A DNA stretch of 64,000 bases from Clostridiaceae bacterium M8S5 (GTDB taxonomy: Bacteria > Bacillota > Clostridia > Tissierellales > MCWD3): assembly GCA_029227815.1 (NCBI GenBank), contig CP118523.1, forward strand, positions 4,583,500 through 4,647,499. Direction: 5' to 3'. The position numbers were made by a program, and so were the translations under genes. The notes under the pieces were generated by a model. The model saw only the letters and a list, made by a program, of their open reading frames with translations. It was not told where the DNA came from and did not search any database. This document shows positions 47,028 to 55,191 of this stretch, piece by piece. Position 1 is the first letter of the stretch, and the number at the start of each line of letters is the position of its first letter.

Positions 47028-47763
47028 ATGGGTATACCTAGAGTAGCGAGACAATTAATCAGAAAGGATATCACATAATAGTAAGAGGAAATAATAAAGC
47101 AAGAGTATTAAAAAATGGACTAGAGAAGAGAAAGTTTCTAGAAATAATAAAGAGAATAAAAAAAGAAATAGAATTTGATTTGTTAGCGTATTGTATAATG
47201 GATAATCATGTACATTTGTTAATAAATATCAGTATAGTAATGAAGAAGATAAACACTATGTATGCAATGTATTATGACTTTAAATATGATAGAGTAGGGC
47301 ATGTATTTCAAAATAGATATAAAAGTGAGCCAGTGGAGGATGATAGCTATTTATTGAATTTAATGAGATATATCCACAACAATCCTGTAAAGGCTAAAAT
47401 GGTAGAACACGTAAATGAATATAAATGGAGTAGTTATAAAGAGTACATAAAGGAATCTATTGACCTAGTTGATACAGAACTGATTAAATCATGTTTTCAA
47501 TCAATGAGGGTGTTTTTCTAGTTGATGATTACATTAAATATCATGATATCTCAGATGATAATGAATACCTAGAGGATGAAGATGATAGGAAATGCTCAGA
47601 AAATAACGGTTGTAGTATTATAAATAATTATATAGAGCAACATAATACTGATAAGATCACTGATGATATGAAAAGAGATATAATAGTTAGACTTTTGAAG
47701 CATACTAAACTCTCACAAAGAAAGATAGCACAATTGATGGAGGTTAGTAGAAAGATTTGTTAG
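47028..47763 (+). pseudogene. REP-associated tyrosine transposase (IS200-like, Y1), frameshifted
   Basis: Pieces of one protein lie in different frames. MGIPRVARQLIRKD starts at 47028; then, in another frame, KGYHIIVRGNNKARVLKNGLEKRKFLEIIK; and from 47180 the core LLAYCIMDNHVHLLI with the HUH metal motif HVH, VFQNRYKSEPVEDDSYLLNLMRYIHNNPVKAKMV and YKWSSYKEY. This breaks again near 47500, and the tail continues as VDDYIKYHDISDDNEYLEDEDD...LSQRKIAQLMEVSRK to a stop at 47763. At least two frameshifts therefore inactivate it. Family order and motifs are otherwise complete. Confidence 0.85.
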
Positions 47764-47810
47764 AAATGTTGTTGAAGACATTTAAATAATTGTGAATAAG
47801 TTTAACTAAA

Positions 47811-47854
47811 AAAACAGTACTCTGGATTAATTAGTTCCATTGGAGTACTGTTTT
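47811..47854. terminator. inverted repeat between transposase remnant and cytolysin gene
   Basis: AAAACAGTACTC (47811-47822) pairs perfectly with GAGTACTGTTTT (47843-47854) around a 20-base loop. With A/T runs on both sides it can end transcription from either direction. Confidence 0.7.
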
Positions 47855-47995
47855 AAATTTATAATGGTTCTTTGAAAGCTACAATATACTACATTTGAAA
47901 TATTTAGTAATAATATGATATTCGATATAGTGTATGATTTGTAATATTATCTATAGATTAGTTCAGCGTAGTTAATAAGTAGCAGTATGATTTAT

Positions 47996-49507
47996 TTAAT
48001 AACTAACATTAATACGTGGATGTAAAGTGGTTCCCCATATAGCGACTTTTATTTCTTTTGTAAGAGGTATATTAACCTCATCTACTACAGTTCTCCACCA
48101 TTCCCAAGCGAGACCAGTACATTCTTTCGCCTTAACTTTTATATTTTTTGCATTAGGAGGTAAGTTAATAACTGTTGAATAGTGAGCTGTTCTATTTTTG
48201 CCATTACCATCCCATTCTTTATGCGTTAATAGTTCGTTTCCTTCATCGTCGTATGATGCCTCATCCCAAGATACGTAAAACTCAGCTACATATGCTCCAC
48301 TATGGTCAAGTGTTATTTTACCACTTTCATATTCAGTTACTTTAGTTTCAATATAATCTGTTGAGCTATGAACTGCAGCAAGTGAGTTATCCTTTAAAAA
48401 GCTAGTAGTGTATGATATAGGATAACCTGGGTTTTTCAAGCTGAAGCATGCATTGTCTTTTATAACTCTTCTAATTTCTTGAAAGTCAGTTGTAATTATA
48501 TTGTTATGCTCTTGAGCGTCTCCTCCTAAAACAACTACTGAAAATGAACTGTTTTCTATTATATCTTCTAGTTCAGTTCCTGCTTCTATTTTTTGACCTT
48601 TGATAAGTGCTTTGAAGGCTGTTTCTACCTTATCACTTTGTGAGTTTGTTTTTAGTACTACGTAAATCGTTCTTCCATAAGCTACATTGCTTACTAATAC
48701 AGGTGGTGTATCATTACTTACCCCTTTATAAGTTAGCTCATCAAAAGTTACATTGTCATCAAACAAATCTGATGGCTTAGTTGGTAATTCAGCACTAACA
48801 GTGTAGAAGATTTGTTTATATGATGCTACCATATATTTTTGCTCACATTTGGATATAGCTTCAAAATCAATTCCTAGCAGTTGATCTACTATATTTATGT
48901 CAACGTTTAAACCCATTTTTAACTGGTTTTTACTATAAACCATCGTTTCGTTATATTGAGTTCTTGCTGGCACAGTGTGAGTTTCTGAATTTTCATCACT
49001 CCATTTATCAATAATTTCATTGAGCGCTGAATTAACATCAGTATAGGTAGGGTTATCTACAACGATTTTGCTGTCAGTACCTAGTCCTGGCAAATCAATA
49101 GATAACGTCATAGGTTTTCTTTTTACCAATAGTGGTGTAGGTCTATTTTTTATATAGGCTTCATCTGCCAATAAAATAGATCCTGGATAGACACGGTCGA
49201 TTATAGAATCTACTACAGATACATCTACAGGAGAAGTTCCTAGAGATCTTTTTTTATGTTCTAATACTATGAACTTTCCGTCAGATTCATAAGCTTCCTT
49301 TGGGACAATACTTTCAATACGGTCTCCTTGATTCTCTAAAATTTCATATTTATTGTAATTGAGAGAACCTATACCCTGATCAATACTATTAATAGTATAG
49401 TCAGTAGAGGGCTGAGCAAATGTTTGAATAGGTTGAATTGCAAAAAAGATTAGTATAATTAAAGCTAAGATGATTTTTTTAAATTTTGAAAACGTTGTCA
49501 TATGCAA
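47996..49507 (-). CDS. cholesterol-dependent cytolysin (thiol-activated pore-forming toxin)
   Basis: About 503 residues, the length of perfringolysin and its relatives. A signal peptide covers about the first 31 residues (IILALIILIFFAIQPIQTFAQ with Ala-x-Ala-like end). The mature protein begins SLNYNKYEILENQGDRIESIVPKEA, as in the family. The undecapeptide ECTGLAWEWWR is perfectly conserved at residues 462-472. The cholesterol-recognition Thr-Leu pair is at 494-495 (GTTLHPRI), 22 residues beyond the undecapeptide Arg, the same spacing as in perfringolysin O. It should oligomerise on cholesterol-containing membranes and form large pores. The start is TTG 49507 (ideal spacing from AGGAGGT) or ATG 49501. 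Flanked by a dead transposase and a broken gene, it looks acquired. Confidence 0.96.
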   Translation of the reverse strand: MHMTTFSKFKKIILALIILIFFAIQPIQTFAQPSTDYTINSIDQGIGSLNYNKYEILENQGDRIESIVPKEAYESDGKFIVLEHKKRSLGTSPVDVSVVDSIIDRVYPGSILLADEAYIKNRPTPLLVKRKPMTLSIDLPGLGTDSKIVVDNPTYTDVNSALNEIIDKWSDENSETHTVPARTQYNETMVYSKNQLKMGLNVDINIVDQLLGIDFEAISKCEQKYMVASYKQIFYTVSAELPTKPSDLFDDNVTFDELTYKGVSNDTPPVLVSNVAYGRTIYVVLKTNSQSDKVETAFKALIKGQKIEAGTELEDIIENSSFSVVVLGGDAQEHNNIITTDFQEIRRVIKDNACFSLKNPGYPISYTTSFLKDNSLAAVHSSTDYIETKVTEYESGKITLDHSGAYVAEFYVSWDEASYDDEGNELLTHKEWDGNGKNRTAHYSTVINLPPNAKNIKVKAKECTGLAWEWWRTVVDEVNIPLTKEIKVAIWGTTLHPRINVSY

Positions 49508-49539
49508 AAAGTACCTCCTATTTAATTTTAAGTCCTATA

Positions 49540-49550
49540 TCGAACTTCGA
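49540..49550. promoter_or_regulatory. palindrome between cytolysin promoter and start
   Basis: TCGAACTTCGA, an 11-bp perfect palindrome around a central base, within otherwise A/T-rich DNA. It is placed like an operator, just downstream of the predicted transcription start. Confidence 0.35.
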
Positions 49551-49567
49551 CAAATTATTACATTTTC

Positions 49568-49596
49568 ATAATATACTATATTTTGGTTATATACAA
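49568..49596 (-). promoter_or_regulatory. candidate promoter of the cytolysin gene
   Basis: On the minus strand TTGTAT (49596-49591), 17 bases, TATTAT (49573-49568), about 60 bases before the start codon. Moderate match to sigma-A. The rest of 49600-49890 shows no gene. Confidence 0.45.
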
Positions 49597-49893
49597 GTGG
49601 TGAGATATGGGCAAAATGGTATAAATAAGTAAGAAAAGAATAATATTATTGTGGGAAACAATTCAACCATATAATAATTTGATTTAAAGATATTCAGCAT
49701 TGAAAAATAGGAGCAATATTGATATATTAAAAATAACAAGAAGAAAGTGAAATGGCTTTTAAGACGATTATGAGGTTATAAAAAATAATCAGAATGTTAG
49801 TATACTGTGGATAACTGACCATTCAAACTAATAGAATTGTGCATAAGATTTAGTCAATGAGAATCAAATTAAAAAAATAAGAGGATTTTGCGT

Positions 49894-50232
49894 GAAAAAA
49901 TTCTGTAAATCTATTATAATAGTATTTATAGTAGTTATGATGGTCAGTCTACATTTGCAAAAAGTATTTATATGTCACTGGATGAAGCTGTGAGATTTGC
50001 TTTGGAACATAGTAAAAATATAGGGATAGCTAATCTCAATATTGAAAAAGCAGAGTTAGCATATAAACTGGCAAAGCTCAGTTATGAAGAAGGACAAGGA
50101 AAATCAAGTGAGGTGAAAGTAGCAAGTATAGAATTAGAACAAGCAAAACTGAATCTATCAAAAGAGATGTACAATTACAATATAGCTATATTAGATTTCA
50201 AATATTGCTTAGGTTTAGGAAAAGTTCAATAG
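49894..50232 (+). pseudogene. TolC-like outer membrane/efflux helix-bundle protein, frameshifted and internally deleted
   Basis: A GTG start at 49894 behind AAGAGG encodes a signal peptide (KKFCKSIIIVFIVVMMV). A frameshift near 49945 then leads into the next frame, STFAKSIYMSLDEAVRFALEHSKNIGIANLNIEKAEL, the typical opening of a TolC-family protein. The text then jumps to LAKLSYEEGQGKSSEVKVASIELEQAKLNLSKEMYNYNIAILDFKYCLGLGK, which resembles the end of such proteins. About 110 residues remain of an expected 400 or so, so it is dead or reduced to one helical hairpin. Confidence 0.6.
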
Positions 50233-50352
50233 TGACAGGGATATAATAGAAACACAGTTGAATCTATGTTAAAAATCTATTACAATGCAGGAGATAACAT
50301 AGTTATAAAGAATATAGTTAAGTAGTGATTAAAAGAAGGAGGTTTTATACTG

Positions 50353-52203
50353 ATGAAGATGAGAAGAAGCAAGTGTTTAATTTTATTAGTAGTAGCAGTT
50401 TTAGCAATACAAACAACAGCTTTTGCTGAGACGTTTACAGATGTGCCAGATTGGGCAAAAACATATGTAGAGAAAATGAACAAGGCAGGTATTATTAAAG
50501 GATATGATGGTGGTATTTTCAAACCAAATGGAGAAGTGACAAGAGAGCAAGCTATGGTAATGATAGGCAGAATGCTTAAAATAGATAGCCAAAAAAAATC
50601 TGAATTAGTTAAGCAATATGAAACATTTATGAAAGAAATAGGAGTAGCAACATGGGCAAGAGAAGGAGTAGCGGTATGTTTGGACTCAGGGATAGTCACA
50701 CAGGATGTACTAAAGAGTAAGTTTTATACAAATAAAGTGCCACAGCTAGCACAAAGAGATGAGTTATGTATCTATATAACTAGAGCTATGGGGTTAGAAG
50801 ACGAAGCAAAGAGCAAGGCGTTGATTAACTTACCATTTATAGATTCAGAGCTTATGCCATTAAAGACGCAAGCATATGTACAGGTTATGATAGAGAAGGG
50901 TATAGTTAGCAAGACTGGAGACGCCAAAGGGAAGTTTAATCCTAAGTCTACAGTTACAAGAGCTGTAATGGCTAAGATGTCATCAATAGCCTATGATTAT
51001 ATTAATTCAAACAATGTTAAGCCAACTGCACCAAACAAAGATGTAAAGACAGTTACTATAAATGGTCGTGTTACGAATATGATGATGGGTAGCAATGAAG
51101 CATACATAACAATAGATGGGTTAGATAATGATATTTATATAGGAAATGATGATACAGATATTTATATAGACAATAAAATAAGTGAAATTTCGGATATAAA
51201 AGCAGGGTTAGATGTCATAGCCAAAGTAACAAAGGATAAGAAAATAGTTGAAATAAAAGGAACTTCAACTTCTAAAGAATACAAAGGCACTATAGTAAGT
51301 AGATTACTCACAAATCCTGTGTCAATCAAGTTAGAATGGAAAGAAGGAAGCAGGAAGTATAGTGAAGTATTTAAGGTATCAGAGAATGCGAAAGTAGTAC
51401 TAGATGGCAATGATGCATTTATATATCAAGTTGACAATGGAGACATTGCAACACTTGATGTTAGAAATAACGTAATAGTAGGAATAAAAGCTGAAAGCAA
51501 AAACAGAACAGTAACAGGTACAATAAAAAATCTTGAGTTTAGTCCAAAACCAGTTCTTACAATAGAGACAAAGAACGGTGTAAAACTAACATATGATGTT
51601 GCGCACAATGTTTATATTAAGAGAAATAAAAAATCTGCGGAAATTACCGATTTAAAAGTAGGTGATGATGTAGAGCTTGATATAGAATACAATGTTGTAG
51701 AAGATATACATGCGACATCTGTAAAGACAGATACAGAGGGAAGAATAGAAGAAATTGTTATAGGTAAGAAGAATAAGATAACTATTATAAACAATAAGAA
51801 TGAAAAAGTTCAATATCAGATTGCTAATAATGTTGATATAGAGATAGATAATAAAGACAATAAGACAATATATGATTTGAGATTAGGTTACTTTATGGAG
51901 ATTGAGATAGAGAGTGATGAGATAACAGAAATTGATGCTAGGTCAACTAGTGCAAGTACTAGGTATGAAGGAACTATAACATATGTTGATAATGATGCAA
52001 ATGTTATAATTATCTCTGTATACGATGTTGTTAAGAAAGAAACTAAATCTGTAAGAATAGATGTAACAAACAGAACAAGATATATCGATGAATCAGGAAA
52101 TACAACGTATTTAAGATATCTACATGAAAAGGATAAAATATTAGTAATAGGAGAAGCAAACGGAGGAATATTCAAGGCTAAGACAGTTATAATAGAGAGA
52201 TAA
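50353..52203 (+). CDS. SLH-anchored surface protein
   Basis: 616 residues. Signal peptide 1-24 (ending TAFAE). Three SLH repeats lie within about 25-215: FTDVPDWAKTYVEKMNKAGIIKGYDGGIFKPNGEVTREQAMVMIGRML, a middle one around WAREGVAVCLDSGIV, and LKTQAYVQVMIEKGIVSKTGDAKGKFNPKSTVTRAVMAKM. Four or so small beta domains follow with the recurring theme ...VKTVTINGRVTNMMMGSNEAYITIDG.. / ..GTIVSRLLTNPVSIKLEW.., related in style to the protein at 29669. It stands alone, with AAGGAGG before the ATG and a terminator after it. Confidence 0.86.
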   Translation: MKMRRSKCLILLVVAVLAIQTTAFAETFTDVPDWAKTYVEKMNKAGIIKGYDGGIFKPNGEVTREQAMVMIGRMLKIDSQKKSELVKQYETFMKEIGVATWAREGVAVCLDSGIVTQDVLKSKFYTNKVPQLAQRDELCIYITRAMGLEDEAKSKALINLPFIDSELMPLKTQAYVQVMIEKGIVSKTGDAKGKFNPKSTVTRAVMAKMSSIAYDYINSNNVKPTAPNKDVKTVTINGRVTNMMMGSNEAYITIDGLDNDIYIGNDDTDIYIDNKISEISDIKAGLDVIAKVTKDKKIVEIKGTSTSKEYKGTIVSRLLTNPVSIKLEWKEGSRKYSEVFKVSENAKVVLDGNDAFIYQVDNGDIATLDVRNNVIVGIKAESKNRTVTGTIKNLEFSPKPVLTIETKNGVKLTYDVAHNVYIKRNKKSAEITDLKVGDDVELDIEYNVVEDIHATSVKTDTEGRIEEIVIGKKNKITIINNKNEKVQYQIANNVDIEIDNKDNKTIYDLRLGYFMEIEIESDEITEIDARSTSASTRYEGTITYVDNDANVIIISVYDVVKKETKSVRIDVTNRTRYIDESGNTTYLRYLHEKDKILVIGEANGGIFKAKTVIIER

Positions 52204-52210
52204 ATTGAGT

Positions 52211-52241
52211 AAAAGGTTGTTCATTGAGAACAACCTTTTTT
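52211..52241 (+). terminator. intrinsic terminator
   Basis: AAAAGGTTGTTC (52211-52222), five-base loop, GAACAACCTTTT (52228-52239), T run. Confidence 0.92.
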
Positions 52242-52379
52242 AATAGAGTTCAATTTTTTTCTACTTATAAACCTATTTTTTTAGATAAACTCATATATTA
52301 CAAACAAATTATAAATATGAAGGACTTATATCATTTTATTTACAAATTAATGGCAGATATATGATAGTAGTATTACCTA

Positions 52380-52388
52380 TGATATAAT
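52380..52388 (+). promoter_or_regulatory. extended -10 promoter candidate for the MotA/MotB-like pair
   Basis: TG-A-TATAAT, 35 bases before the start codon. The -35 region (TATGAT, 17 bases upstream) is weak, as is usual for extended -10 promoters. Confidence 0.45.
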
Positions 52389-52422
52389 AACTCTAAAATA
52401 AGATAAGCAAGGAGGAAGAAAG

Positions 52423-53424
52423 ATGACACATTTATTTGCAAAGTTAAATCCATTTGCAATAAGTATTATTGCAATTATTATGATAATTTTGATTATTGCA
52501 GTAGTAGCGAGTATAAGAATTAAAGGTAAGTATAGAAAGATAGGCAAAGAATTAAAGAAGATAAAAGAAGGTAATGAATCAAGTGATGTTTTGCTAAATA
52601 GAATAATTAATGATTATAAACAATCAGCTAGTAGAAATATTGAACAAGTGAATACACAAGCTATAATTGAAAAGAATTTTTCTGCTAGTCTTGCAAAGAC
52701 ATATTTTGCGGAGAGATTTGTAAAAACTTCAATATCATTAATGATAATTTTAGGTTTATTAGGTACATTTTACGGACTTACGTTATCAATAGGAAGATTA
52801 GTAGAACTTCTTACAGATGGCTCAAACATTGACATGCTAAGCTCAACAGATTCAGTAGTATCAGGACTTCTTAATTCAGTAAAAGGAATGTCTGTAGCAT
52901 TTGTTACTTCATTATTTGGTATTGGATCAGCTATAATAATGACTATACTTAAAATTGGATTTGATGTAGAAGGCGAAAAGGTTGCAATGATGGTAGATGT
53001 AGAAGAATATTTAGACAACGTAGTAGCTAAAGACTATCTTGAGACAAAAGAGAGTAGGCTTAGCATAATATCAGATAATCTTACAAAGACTTTTATAGAC
53101 TTAAGCAAAAATATAGAAAACAGCTTCGAACACATGTTAAAAACATACAGTGAGAATTCAGCAAACACGACAAAGGCTATAGAAAATGCATCACTGTCTC
53201 TTTATAAAACAACAGAAAAATTTGACCAAGCATTAGATAAGTTTGTAGAGAATACTAGAGATTTTGGAGAATTCAATTATAATTTAAGAACTAATATAGA
53301 GAGAATGAATGTAGCGTTTGCGAACTTTACAGAGGATGTTAGAGTAAGCATAACAAACCTTTCTCAGTGCAAAGATGTATATAAGCAAATAGCAGTTTCA
53401 TTAGATAAAATAGAAAAGAAATAG
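52423..53424 (+). CDS. MotA/TolQ/ExbB-type proton channel subunit, ZorA-like
   Basis: 333 residues. Membrane segments at about 10-28 (FAISIIAIIMIILIIAVVASI), 104-124 (SLMIILGLLGTFYGLTLSI) and 155-180 (GMSVAFVTSLFGIGSAIIMTIL). The last two carry the MotA/ExbB family pattern GLLGTFYGL and a small-residue-rich third helix. Residues about 205-333 form a helical, coiled-coil-like cytoplasmic tail. This is the arrangement of ZorA of the Zorya phage-defence system, though the tail is shorter than those I know. It is followed 36 bases later by the MotB-like partner. Flagellar MotA is unlikely: no motility genes are nearby and the tail is atypical. Confidence 0.75.
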   Translation: MTHLFAKLNPFAISIIAIIMIILIIAVVASIRIKGKYRKIGKELKKIKEGNESSDVLLNRIINDYKQSASRNIEQVNTQAIIEKNFSASLAKTYFAERFVKTSISLMIILGLLGTFYGLTLSIGRLVELLTDGSNIDMLSSTDSVVSGLLNSVKGMSVAFVTSLFGIGSAIIMTILKIGFDVEGEKVAMMVDVEEYLDNVVAKDYLETKESRLSIISDNLTKTFIDLSKNIENSFEHMLKTYSENSANTTKAIENASLSLYKTTEKFDQALDKFVENTRDFGEFNYNLRTNIERMNVAFANFTEDVRVSITNLSQCKDVYKQIAVSLDKIEKK

Positions 53425-53460
53425 AACAACAACAATGATGAAGAGGAAGGAGGCTGTTAT

Positions 53461-54381
53461 GTGAAAGCTAGAAATAGAAGATTTTTAAAGCATGATGAGG
53501 AACAAAACTTTTGGCCGTCTTTTACAGATATGATATCGACAATTGCTTTAATACTGTTTTTTCTTATGATTTTAGCGTACATACAAAACATCATATCAGG
53601 TAAGCAGTTAGAGGCTTCTAATGCAGAGATTACCAAAAATCAAAAACAATTAAGGCTTCTAGAGGATAAAATAGATAAAGCAAGAGCAGAAGTTAGAGAA
53701 GGTGAAATTGCATTAAAGCTATCAGAAGATGAAGTTGAAGAACAAAAAGAAATAATAGCAGAGAGCAACAAAGAGCTAGGTAATTTAAGGTCAAAACTTC
53801 AAGGTATTGCATTCTTAAGAGTAGGAGTACTAAAAAAAGTCAAAACATCAGTTGAAAAAGAGCTAGGAACTACAAATGATAAGGGAGAAAGATTAGTAAG
53901 TATAGCTGATAATGGTAACATTGTAATAAACGAAGGATTAGTATTTGATTATAATTCTTCAAAAGTAAAAAAAGAAGGAAAAGAGCTTCTAGATAATCTT
54001 GCAAAAGCATTTGAAAACGTACTTAGAGACGCTGATACAAGAGGAAACATAGATGCTATAAGTATACAAGGTCATACAGATACAGAAGGTACAGCTCAGT
54101 ATAACATGGATTTATCAGCTAAGAGGGCAACATCAGTGCTAAACTATATGATGGGCTCAAATAAAGCTTTAGAGCAGAGATATGGAAAATACTTCGTTGC
54201 AAGTGCTTACTCGGAGTTTAGACCGATAAAAAATGGTTCAAGCAAATCAGATCATGCAAAAAATAGAAGAATAGAGATTTCAATAATATTAAAGGATTCA
54301 AATATACAAAATGTAATATCTGATTACTTAGAAGAATCAATGGAAGTATTCAAAAATATAAAAGATAAAAAAGAAGATTAA
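53461..54381 (+). CDS. MotB/OmpA-like stator partner, ZorB-like
   Basis: 306 residues. A single membrane segment (about 19-42) carries the proton-binding Asp in FWPSFTDMISTIALILFFLM. A coiled coil (about 50-125) follows, then an OmpA-type peptidoglycan-binding domain (about 150-280) with IQGHTDTEGTAQYNMDLSAKRATSVLNYM and SEFRPI...HAKNRRIEISI. Together with the gene before it, it forms an ion-driven motor anchored to the wall, as in MotAB, TolQR or ZorAB. No ZorC, ZorD or ZorE effector follows; the next gene is a lipoprotein on the other strand. GTG start behind GGAGG. Confidence 0.78.
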   Translation: MKARNRRFLKHDEEQNFWPSFTDMISTIALILFFLMILAYIQNIISGKQLEASNAEITKNQKQLRLLEDKIDKARAEVREGEIALKLSEDEVEEQKEIIAESNKELGNLRSKLQGIAFLRVGVLKKVKTSVEKELGTTNDKGERLVSIADNGNIVINEGLVFDYNSSKVKKEGKELLDNLAKAFENVLRDADTRGNIDAISIQGHTDTEGTAQYNMDLSAKRATSVLNYMMGSNKALEQRYGKYFVASAYSEFRPIKNGSSKSDHAKNRRIEISIILKDSNIQNVISDYLEESMEVFKNIKDKKED

Positions 54382-54385
54382 AATT

Positions 54386-54422
54386 AAAAAACAAGTTAGA
54401 TTTATTAGCTAACTTGTTTTTT
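54386..54422. terminator. bidirectional terminator
   Basis: AAAAAACAAGTTAG (54386-54399) pairs perfectly with CTAACTTGTTTTTT (54409-54422). It lies between converging genes and serves both. Confidence 0.92.
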
Positions 54423-54425
54423 AAT

Positions 54426-55031
54426 TTACTTTGCCATATTCATAAATTGTTGTACAATTGAATATATGTTACCAGTGATAACATTAGCAATATCATTATC
54501 AAGAGTTATTAACCATTTTCCATCTTTTTTAATTAAGTTGATTGTTACATCATTATGTAATGTTTCGATGTCATCCTCTAATTTCTTTTTCATAGCGTCT
54601 AAAAATTCTTTAGCCATTGCTTCTTCATCTGGAGCCTCTTTACCCATGCTCTTTAATATTAATTCTTGCATAGATTCTTGAAATGCCTTACCAACGTTTG
54701 GATAATCAACACCTACGTTTACAGTTGCTTTATCACCATCGATTTTCTCATCTTTGATGTCAACTTTAACATTTCCCATAGCTTTAATTAATAAATCAGC
54801 AGTAGCTTTGTTTTGATCATCTTTACCAAGTCCTAAGTTATCTTCACCACCTAGGTTATAATCTTTAGCATTATCAACAACTTTGTCTAAGTCGTTGTAT
54901 TTACCTTCTTTAACTAAATCAAAGAAAGAAGTAACAGTTCCTTTAGGTGAATCTGTCTTAGTTCCAGAGCTACAGCCACATAGAACTATAAATAAAACAC
55001 ATAGAATACTTAATAATTTAATTTTTTTCAT
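54426..55031 (-). CDS. secreted lipoprotein, DUF4878/NTF2-like
   Basis: 201 residues. A lipoprotein signal with lipobox VLCGC places the acylated Cys at residue 19. The mature part begins SPKGTVTSFFDLVKEGKYNDLDKVV and ends LIKKDGKWLITLDNDI, the pattern of NTF2-like domains (DUF4878 type) found in Gram-positive lipoproteins. Function unknown; probably outer-face membrane-associated. It has AGGGAGG upstream and is a single-gene unit. Confidence 0.75.
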   Translation of the reverse strand: MKKIKLLSILCVLFIVLCGCSSGTKTDSPKGTVTSFFDLVKEGKYNDLDKVVDNAKDYNLGGEDNLGLGKDDQNKATADLLIKAMGNVKVDIKDEKIDGDKATVNVGVDYPNVGKAFQESMQELILKSMGKEAPDEEAMAKEFLDAMKKKLEDDIETLHNDVTINLIKKDGKWLITLDNDIANVITGNIYSIVQQFMNMAK

Positions 55032-55191
55032 AGCATTCCCTCCTTTACCGTATATATTATATAGTATCGTGGGATTATAAGCAATAAAAAAAATGGATAT
55101 AATCCTATAGTATTAGAAATGATTTCTTGAAAAAGATATAAGATAGAGGCAAAGTATAAAGATAATAAGTTTGAATCTGAGGAGGAAGACA

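Noticed and set aside
52423-53424. Flagellar motor protein MotA
   Set aside because: No flagellar genes nearby, and the helix order with a C-terminal helical tail fits ExbB/ZorA-like channels better.
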